Source: Bacteroidales bacterium
GTDB taxonomy: Bacteria; Bacteroidota; Bacteroidia; Bacteroidales; UBA10428
Reading direction: 5' to 3'
Assembly (NCBI GenBank): GCA_016935595.1
Contig: JAFGQQ010000391.1
Coordinates: 1-5,543, forward strand
DNA: 5,543 nucleotides
Part shown: positions 1-5,543 of the stretch, piece by piece
How the letters are laid out: each line of letters opens with the position of its first letter
How positions within the stretch are numbered: the first letter of the stretch is position 1
Notes under the pieces: model-generated
Databases searched by the model: none
Seen by the model: only the letters and a program-made list of their open reading frames with translations
What the model was told of the DNA's origin: nothing
Translations under genes and position numbers: made by a program

Positions 1-1637
1 CTGATATGTTTTCATTTCCTCATGACATAAGTGTATTGCCAAACGGAAATTATACATTATTCGATAACGGGAAAGAATACAAACCTCCCTATACAAGAGC
101 TGTTGAATATGCAATTGATACAAACATAATGACGACAGAATTGGTTTGGGAGTACGATGCTAACAAAGAAGTTTATGCTAAATCAGGAGGTAGCCATATG
201 CGTTTGACTAACGGGAATTCACTAATCGGGTATGGAGGACAGGTAAGCAAACCATCGGTAATTGAAGTGCATCCGGATGGAAGTAAGGCATTTCAAATTG
301 ATTTTGTGGGTGATTTTTGTGCTCCCTCTGCTTTTAAAGCTCCATGGAAAACAACGCTTTTCGAAACATCAGTAGATACAATTGATTTTGGAACATATGA
401 ATACATGGAAATACATTATATTTTGAAAGTTAAAAATAATTCTCCAAAATTAATTGAAATAACAAGTATTACTTCAATGACAAATTATTTTTATGTTAAG
501 GAAACTTTTCCGGTTAGTATTCTTTCAAATGAAGAAGAATATATATCCGTATATTTCGATGCTTCTGCTTCAAATACGGGGTATTTGGAAGATATATTGA
601 CAATAAATTCAGATATTAATTCAGACAGCCTTGTGCAAAGGGTCGCCAGACAAGTATACTTATTTGGACGGTTTGAAGATACCTTTGCCCCTAATGCCAC
701 GATTGATTTAAAAGATAAAGAAAATCAACCTTTAGATACATTCATTACAATTTCGTTCGATGAAAAAGTAAGACTACTGGACAATACCGATTTAAACTAC
801 TCGAATGTTGATGAAATTATCACATTTAAACTTAATAATTCAGAAGGAGAAGAAGTTGATTTTGATGCTGTTGTGAATACTGATAAAAACCAAATCATTG
901 TTATTCCACAAGATAGCTTACTAAAAGATACTATATATTATATTGAAATTGGAAATATAATCGAAGATTATTCCGATAATGTATTTGAAGGAACAAGTGC
1001 TACATTTATAACTATCGATACTAAGCCTCCAGTTCTAACTTTTACTCCCGGTAATGGTTCGGTTAATATCGATGTGTTTACCAACATTATTATTTCATTT
1101 AATGAACCGGTAAGAAATATTAACAACAATGCATTAACTTCTGAAAATCTTGATACAATTATCATATTTAAAGAAAATGATATAAACGGAAATGATGTAG
1201 CTTTTACTGCATCAATAAATGAAAATAAAACTCAAATAACCATAGTGCCTGAAAATCAACTTTCAGAATCATCAACCTATTACTTAGCTATACCGGGGAA
1301 AATAGAAGACAATTATAATAATGAAATTGATACAGTTACTATAACATTTGAAACAGGAATTATCGAAAAAATAAATAAAGCAGAAAATAATAGTTTATTT
1401 AATATTTATCCAAATCCAACTACCGGGAGTTTTTCAATCGATTTTATGGATTGCGATAGTAAAAATATTAAAATATATAATACTAATGGAGAGCTAATAA
1501 AATATTATAAAAATATTAGTAATATAAAATTTAATATAGATATCTCAGACTTACCAGATAATGTTTATTTAATCTCTATAAATTACTTAATTAGTAATCG
1601 TAACTATTTAATAAAGCTTTTAAAATCAGGTATGTAA
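1..1637 (+). CDS. ASST-like secreted protein with Big_5 repeats and T9SS sorting domain (5' partial)
   Basis: The reading frame is open to the left edge (GAT precedes the first ATG at 6), so that Met is probably internal and the N-terminus is missing. Numbering from it, residues 1-75 are the end of an arylsulfotransferase-like (Arylsulfotran_2 type) beta-propeller: FPHD (His6), NGN-x4-FDNG, TRAVEY (Arg31), and SHMRLTNGNSLIGYG (His64). Residues about 114-222 resemble an ASH/choice-of-anchor-D beta domain (DFG near 127, GYLEDILTINSD near 192). Residues about 226-338 and 340-449 are two tandem Big_5-type Ig-like domains, each with an ISF(D/N)E(K/P)VR strand and a YY-(I/L)-x-I end. Residues about 466-543 are a type A T9SS sorting domain (NIYPNPTTG, then ISDLPDNVYLISI). 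The family includes PAPS-independent aryl sulfate sulfotransferases, but many members are untested, so activity is uncertain. Its convergent neighbour at 1740-3542 is a shorter relative. The 3' end is very AT-rich. Confidence 0.85.
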   Translation, partial: DMFSFPHDISVLPNGNYTLFDNGKEYKPPYTRAVEYAIDTNIMTTELVWEYDANKEVYAKSGGSHMRLTNGNSLIGYGGQVSKPSVIEVHPDGSKAFQIDFVGDFCAPSAFKAPWKTTLFETSVDTIDFGTYEYMEIHYILKVKNNSPKLIEITSITSMTNYFYVKETFPVSILSNEEEYISVYFDASASNTGYLEDILTINSDINSDSLVQRVARQVYLFGRFEDTFAPNATIDLKDKENQPLDTFITISFDEKVRLLDNTDLNYSNVDEIITFKLNNSEGEEVDFDAVVNTDKNQIIVIPQDSLLKDTIYYIEIGNIIEDYSDNVFEGTSATFITIDTKPPVLTFTPGNGSVNIDVFTNIIISFNEPVRNINNNALTSENLDTIIIFKENDINGNDVAFTASINENKTQITIVPENQLSESSTYYLAIPGKIEDNYNNEIDTVTITFETGIIEKINKAENNSLFNIYPNPTTGSFSIDFMDCDSKNIKIYNTNGELIKYYKNISNIKFNIDISDLPDNVYLISINYLISNRNYLIKLLKSGM

Positions 1638-1739
1638 TTTAGACGCCGTTACAAAATAGCTGAAATATTTCGAAAGCTTAAGATTGGTTCAATTATAAAC
1701 TATGCTCATTTGGTAAATATTATATTTAAATTAAACATT

Positions 1740-3542
1740 CTATTGTATTAAAACTTTTTTTAAGTAAGTATTGTTATATTCATCATTCAATTTAATCAAA
1801 TAAATACCGAAATTTAAATCTGAAATATTAATTCTATACAAATTATCTATATAATTAAAAGATTTTTCAAGACTTTTTTTTGTTAAAATATCTATTATTT
1901 CTATTCGAATTATTTTTTTTTCACTAAATACTTCAAGATAATCCCTCGCCGGATTTGGATAAATAATGATATTTCTTTCTGTTTGATTTTGAGGTACTGT
2001 CGTATTTTTTATTCCATATCCATTTACATATATTTCGCAACCAATTCTTTGTATTTCATTTTCGTCAGATAAGTGATTAGAAAATATAAATATTGTTTCG
2101 GAAAAATCACCCTGGTAATATGGATTAAAAGCAATATTTATTAAGGTGGAATTATAAGGTTCAATTGCCAATGGAAATAAATTTAAAATATAATAAGGCG
2201 TATTTAATTTATTATATCCGGTCAATTCGACACTATAATTCAAATTATTTGTTATGCTTATTGGTATAATCTTTTCAGTATTGATTATAATTGTGTCAAA
2301 ATATAATGAATCTGATTCAAATAAAAGTGCATTGTTCTTCCATAAAAACTTTGTAGCCCGATAACTTTTAATATTATCATTTGATGTATAATCAGCAATT
2401 AATACTCCTTCATTATTAAATTCAGAGAATATATTGTTACCAATATTTTTACCCCATCCAATCAAAGTGTTTCCATTCTCAAGTCGTTGTATATGTCCCA
2501 TTAAGGGCGAAAAAACATCAGGCACATGTCTGAATTCATTAATTTTTGTAATGGTCATTTGATCCTCATCAATCTGATATTCAACTCCTCTCGAATAATT
2601 TCTTGTGCCCGTGCCGTTATCAAATATTAAAATATTACCATTTTTTAATCTTGCAATGGAATGTTGCCGTGCAAATCCTGAATCATTAATAAAAAAAAAT
2701 TGGTTTTTATTACCACCTAATCTCCATATTATATTTCCTGAATTTCGATTTATTTTGGTGATTTCATTTAAATTACGTGATGATAATAATAAAGTGCTAT
2801 CTGTATCAATTGAAATAGAATTACCATGTATATAATCAATATATTGGCCTTGAAGATCAATAATAGAATTATCAGTATCCGTTATATTTATATGATCCCA
2901 ACTCTTCCACTCAAAAATTACATTTTTATTTTCATCAAGCTCCTGAATTACTAATCCAACCACTGTTGCATATTTATTTCCCCCCTCAACAATTTGACTC
3001 ATATCTATTATTTGGGGATCATATGCCATCATGATTGAATGTCCGTTCTCAAATAAAATGAATTCATGACTATCCGTTATATAATTGTTTTTTAAATAAT
3101 ATTTATCTTTGATATGATAAGTACTGTCTAATGTATAAAAACAAGCATCTTTTAGACTATAATAAGACAAAGATCCATTAGGTTGAATAGTGAAATTATG
3201 AATATTTTCATCATATTTCCTCGAAAAAATAATCTTGCCGTAATTATTTACGATAAGAATATAACTATAATATGAATAATTTTTTTCAAAAAAGAAATAT
3301 CCGGGAGAAGGATGTTCAATAATATTTGGAATAACGGCAGGAAATTCATATAAGCTATCCTGATTTATATTGTTAAACCTGGTCATTAGTTTTTCATCCT
3401 GATTTATAAAATCATCATGTGTAGAATTGAATAAATAATTTGAGGAGCAAAATATATTATAATTTTCAATAGAAAATATAAATACCACGAATCCTGAAAT
3501 AAACTTAACTTTTATATTTTCAAATTTACTCTTTATATTCAT
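1740..3542 (-). CDS. ASST-like secreted protein with T9SS type A sorting domain
   Basis: This is a complete 600-residue protein with ATG at 3542 and TAG at 1740. A basic N-terminus (KSKFENIKVK) and a hydrophobic stretch at residues 13-25 suggest a Sec signal peptide with an unclear cleavage site. Residues about 70-400 form an arylsulfotransferase-like beta-propeller of the Arylsulfotran_2 type. The visible signature is IHGNSI (His239), SSRNLNEI (Arg256), IIWRLGG (271-277), RQHSIARLKNGN (His294), FDNG (307-310), Arg314, SRGVEY (Arg318) and MGHIQRLENGNTLIGWG (His350). These conserved His/Arg positions resemble the set used by bacterial aryl sulfate sulfotransferases, but substrate and activity are not shown. 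Residues about 405-512 are an ASH-like beta domain (NPYYQGDFSETIFIFS). Residues 524-600 are a T9SS type A sorting domain (IIIYPNPARDYLEV, LNFGIYLIKL, KKVLIQ), implying export across the outer membrane. The gene probably has its own promoter (3597-3604). A pseudo-enzyme propeller is the main alternative. Confidence 0.88.
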   Translation of the reverse strand: MNIKSKFENIKVKFISGFVVFIFSIENYNIFCSSNYLFNSTHDDFINQDEKLMTRFNNINQDSLYEFPAVIPNIIEHPSPGYFFFEKNYSYYSYILIVNNYGKIIFSRKYDENIHNFTIQPNGSLSYYSLKDACFYTLDSTYHIKDKYYLKNNYITDSHEFILFENGHSIMMAYDPQIIDMSQIVEGGNKYATVVGLVIQELDENKNVIFEWKSWDHINITDTDNSIIDLQGQYIDYIHGNSISIDTDSTLLLSSRNLNEITKINRNSGNIIWRLGGNKNQFFFINDSGFARQHSIARLKNGNILIFDNGTGTRNYSRGVEYQIDEDQMTITKINEFRHVPDVFSPLMGHIQRLENGNTLIGWGKNIGNNIFSEFNNEGVLIADYTSNDNIKSYRATKFLWKNNALLFESDSLYFDTIIINTEKIIPISITNNLNYSVELTGYNKLNTPYYILNLFPLAIEPYNSTLINIAFNPYYQGDFSETIFIFSNHLSDENEIQRIGCEIYVNGYGIKNTTVPQNQTERNIIIYPNPARDYLEVFSEKKIIRIEIIDILTKKSLEKSFNYIDNLYRINISDLNFGIYLIKLNDEYNNTYLKKVLIQ

Positions 3543-3596
3543 AAATTAAGTTTATCTTAAAAATAGTTGAACTAAAAATAATTTTATCTAAGGATT

Positions 3597-3604
3597 CAAA
3601 GATA
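3597..3604 (-). promoter_or_regulatory. Candidate Bacteroidota -7 element for the 1740-3542 gene
   Basis: Read on the minus strand this is TATCTTTG, an exact match to the Bacteroidota -7 consensus TAnnTTTG. It lies 54 bases upstream of the ATG at 3542, giving an expected leader of roughly 45-50 bases, and sits just downstream of the terminator that closes the preceding operon. No convincing TTG/TTTG -33 element is seen at the usual 19-21 base spacing, so the assignment rests on one short motif plus its position. Confidence 0.42.
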
Positions 3605-3628
3605 TTAAATCGCAAATAAATGCCTGTT

Positions 3629-3668
3629 AAATAAAAGAGCGAACATGAATATGTCCGCTCTTTTATTT
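3629..3668 (-). terminator. Rho-independent terminator of the SusD-lipoprotein operon
   Basis: Arms 3629-3646 and 3651-3668 form an 18-base-pair stem around a 4-base loop (3647-3650). The core pairs GAGCG with CGCTC, and the outer stem pairs an A-rich arm with a T-rich one. The only irregular position pairs 3642 with 3655: it is an A-C mismatch in a plus-strand RNA but a tolerated G-U pair in a minus-strand RNA, so the minus-strand hairpin is fully paired. The minus-strand transcript ends in a U-rich arm (CUUUUAUUU). It starts 21 bases past the stop of the lipoprotein gene, the expected place for an operon end. A T-rich run after the right arm might also permit some termination on the plus strand. 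Confidence 0.82.
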
Positions 3669-3689
3669 GATTTTTGAATATAATTCAAG

Positions 3690-4589
3690 TTAATTTTTAA
3701 CCAATGATATAGGATTATAATAAGGTCCTCCCCATAATTCAAAAGAAAAACTAACACCCAAGAAAATTTGAGATTTATCACATGTATTCAATTCTAATTC
3801 CATATAAGGAAACATCATATATCCTGCTCCCCATATTTCATCAGTTACTATCTGCTGTTCAATTATCATCACTAAATTTTCCGGATCTATTGTAGCTTTT
3901 ACCGGATGTGCAACACATGATGCAGGCCATAAATTTTCAATAATTATTCCGTATTCAACTTCAGGATCTTCAGTAATTATAACTGAACTCGGAACATCTT
4001 CTGATGGATAAAAAACATCATGAAAATCGAAAGTCCCTATATAATCATCCATTACAAGGGGACAAACAAATAGGAATGTAAAATCTATTGAATTATTCGG
4101 GAATACCTGTAAATCTGCACTATAGGCAGTAAATCCAGGAATTGTATCGATTCCAGGCATATATGTTCCATCTTTTAAATAAATATCGGCATAAAAATTA
4201 AAATTATCTGTTGTATCAAAATCAGCAAGAACATCAATCTGCGGAAGTGCATCAATAATCATTTGTACTGTAACATCAACAGTTGCAGGTAGCGAAGTTA
4301 TTCCAGCCTGATAAACAACTTTATTTTCTACATCGTTGTTGCGAACAAGAATTACATCAAGGTGATCTAAATTTTCATCTTCCCCTTCAAACATTGCGTC
4401 AATCATAAAAGATCCGCTAAATGACATAGGATCAAAAATATCAATTTTATAAGAATCACCTTCTACAATTTTCATGTTTAGTGCCAAACCTTTTTTCAGC
4501 TCAGGCATTCTTGTGTCAGGTTCTTTGTCACAATTGTTTAAAGTAAACCCGATAATAAGTGTCGTTAATATTATATTTAATTTTTTCAT
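3690..4589 (-). CDS. Surface lipoprotein of unknown family, in SusE-like position
   Basis: This is a complete 299-residue protein. The N-terminus MKKLNIILTTLIIGFTLNNC is a lipoprotein signal with Cys20 as the likely lipidated residue; Asn at -1 is unusual for a lipobox. The next residues, DKEPD, put Lys at +3 and acidic residues around it, like the lipoprotein export signal described for surface lipoproteins in Bacteroidota. I do not recognise a named family. The mature part reads as mostly beta: residues about 30-170 (with VVYQAGITSLPATVDVTV and an FYADIYLKDGTY strand) and about 180-299 (DDYIGTFDFHD, then HPVKATIDPENL, then FELWGG), the second perhaps a small barrel-like domain. Further Cys residues are at 176, 225 and 270. 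It starts 31 bases after the SusD-like gene, with an A-rich leader (TTTTAGAAA before ATG), and is followed by a terminator. It therefore occupies the slot where SusE/SusF-type accessory glycan- or nutrient-binding lipoproteins usually sit; a binding role is inferred from position only. Confidence 0.8.
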   Translation of the reverse strand: MKKLNIILTTLIIGFTLNNCDKEPDTRMPELKKGLALNMKIVEGDSYKIDIFDPMSFSGSFMIDAMFEGEDENLDHLDVILVRNNDVENKVVYQAGITSLPATVDVTVQMIIDALPQIDVLADFDTTDNFNFYADIYLKDGTYMPGIDTIPGFTAYSADLQVFPNNSIDFTFLFVCPLVMDDYIGTFDFHDVFYPSEDVPSSVIITEDPEVEYGIIIENLWPASCVAHPVKATIDPENLVMIIEQQIVTDEIWGAGYMMFPYMELELNTCDKSQIFLGVSFSFELWGGPYYNPISLVKN

Positions 4590-4620
4590 TTTCTAAAATT
4601 TTAATGTTTAAAATTTATAG

Positions 4621-5543
4621 TTAATTTACATCCCAGAATACTCTGTATTCACCGGGTTTTTTCTGAGCTGGTGCATTAGGATTGATATTAAGATCATCAT
4701 CGCTCCATGGTAAAGACAACTGGAATGGATTATTCAGCCTTACCGGAACAATCACGCCTTCAGGGGTAATAATTTCCCTGTTCGGGGCCTGTGTTGAATT
4801 ATTTGGATCAAATAGTACCGGATAACCGGTTCTCCTGTAATCAGTATATTGATCAACACTATTTCCAAAGCTTGATATCCATTTCTCTGTCATAATAATT
4901 TCCATTTGTCCTTCAGCATCTTCTGCATCATATTCTGCTAAAACAGCATCAATATAAGTTGTATCACTACCACTGCCTAAAAGAGCTGGAACAGCCTGTG
5001 CAGTAGATGTACTATTCACTACCCAATCAACTAAATCGAATGATGCATACATAGCCTCTTCTAATTTTGCCCTGGCATCACCTGTAATTACACCTGCCTG
5101 CATCAGTTCTGCTTCAATGTATAAACGATCAGCATAAGTAATAAACCTGAATGGAGCATCACCGGTAGCACTGGTCCCTTTTACAGCTATTGCTCCACCA
5201 TCATCATATCGTCCGCCAACTGGATATAATCCCAGGACAGTCATAGATTGATCGGTAGAATGATCCCTGTTAGTACCAATTGAACCAAACACAATGCTTA
5301 TAAATCCACCGTCTCTGTATTCCCATGGATTCCCTTCTCTTGTATCATCTCCGGGTAATAATTGATTATAAATATAATAAGGTATTCGAGGATCAACTAT
5401 TCCGGTAAACCGGGCCGGATTATAACCCATAAGTATCTCGTAAAACCAGGGGCTTATATAATTGCCTTTTTGTCCGACTTCGTATTCCTGGTATCCGGGA
5501 TGCCTGTCATCAGGATTAGTTTTTGTGCCATATGGCAAAGCGA
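4621..5543 (-). CDS. SusD/RagB-family nutrient-binding lipoprotein (5' partial)
   Basis: The frame stays open through the right edge. The first possible start inside the window, a TTG at 5538, is read here as an internal Leu, since an Ala codon precedes it and about 200 N-terminal residues usual for the family are absent. Counting from that Leu, the protein matches the SusD-like_2 type: FRFITYADRLYIEAELMQAG (130-149, a TPR-like helix), EIIMTEKWISSFGNSVDQYTDYRRTGYPVL (213-242), then PVRLNNPFQLSLPWSDDDLNINPNAP (265-290) and a C-terminal EYRVFWDVN. SusD proteins are outer-membrane lipoproteins that cap a SusC TonB-dependent transporter and help capture oligosaccharides, peptides or other nutrients; the substrate cannot be read from this part. 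A susC gene is expected directly upstream, outside the window. Base composition is visibly richer in GC than in the two ASST-like genes. The stop lies 31 bases before the lipoprotein gene, suggesting one transcript. Confidence 0.93.
   Translation of the reverse strand, partial: ALPYGTKTNPDDRHPGYQEYEVGQKGNYISPWFYEILMGYNPARFTGIVDPRIPYYIYNQLLPGDDTREGNPWEYRDGGFISIVFGSIGTNRDHSTDQSMTVLGLYPVGGRYDDGGAIAVKGTSATGDAPFRFITYADRLYIEAELMQAGVITGDARAKLEEAMYASFDLVDWVVNSTSTAQAVPALLGSGSDTTYIDAVLAEYDAEDAEGQMEIIMTEKWISSFGNSVDQYTDYRRTGYPVLFDPNNSTQAPNREIITPEGVIVPVRLNNPFQLSLPWSDDDLNINPNAPAQKKPGEYRVFWDVN

Noticed and set aside
6..8. ATG as true start of the plus-strand gene
   Set aside because: The frame is open upstream and the protein begins in the middle of the propeller, at the segment matching residue about 289 of the complete relative.
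491..700. 69-codon minus-strand open frame
   Set aside because: It lies wholly inside the plus-strand ASST-like gene, whose domain pattern continues through it; the peptide shows no motif of its own.
968..1165. 65-codon minus-strand open frame
   Set aside because: Antisense to the Big_5 repeats of the plus-strand gene, which is clearly the coding strand here; the hydrophobic look comes from reversed Ig-strand codons.
1638..1739. Bidirectional terminator in the convergent gap
   Set aside because: Only short AT palindromes are seen (GAAATATTTC at 1662-1671 and an overlapping AAGCTT/CTTAAG); no GC-containing stem followed by a T-run, so no call is made.
2605..2835. 76-codon plus-strand open frame
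   Set aside because: Antisense to the conserved His/Arg core of the minus-strand ASST-like propeller; no independent support.
5536..5538. TTG as start of the SusD-like gene
   Set aside because: The frame continues to the window edge, and the usual lipoprotein signal and N-terminal region of the family are missing.
1..5543. CRISPR array, tRNA/rRNA genes, insertion sequence or phage genes
   Set aside because: No regularly spaced repeats, no cloverleaf or rRNA-like stretches, and no transposase, integrase or inverted-repeat ends were seen on either strand.

Overview
The window looks like chromosomal DNA of a low-GC member of the Bacteroidota. The evidence is a SusD-family lipoprotein gene, two proteins ending in type A type-IX-secretion (T9SS) sorting domains, a Bacteroidota-style -7 promoter element (TATCTTTG) and A-rich leaders in place of Shine-Dalgarno sites. 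The genus cannot be told from this sequence.

Layout. Positions 1-1637 (+) hold the 3' part of a large secreted protein. It has the end of an arylsulfotransferase-like (ASST) beta-propeller, an ASH/choice-of-anchor-D-like beta domain, two tandem Big_5-type Ig-like domains and a T9SS sorting domain. A 102-base gap follows. Facing it on the minus strand, 1740-3542 encodes a complete 600-residue protein of the same kind: ASST-like propeller, ASH-like domain, T9SS sorting domain, no Big_5 repeats. Positions 3543-3689 carry a strong hairpin terminator and a likely promoter. Further along the minus strand come 3690-4589, a surface-type lipoprotein of unknown family, and 4621-5543, the C-terminal two thirds or so of a SusD-like protein running off the window. 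These last two are 31 bases apart and probably form the end of a SusC-SusD-lipoprotein operon.

How the genes may work together. The SusD-like protein and the lipoprotein behind it would be outer-membrane nutrient capture parts working with a SusC transporter expected just beyond the right edge. The two ASST-like proteins would be exported through T9SS and either anchored at or released from the surface. The terminator and promoter between the SusD operon and the 1740-3542 gene suggest separate transcription, so a shared pathway is only an inference from proximity. Nothing here proves a new system. The most unusual point is the convergent pair of related but differently built ASST-like T9SS cargo proteins beside a Sus-type uptake locus.
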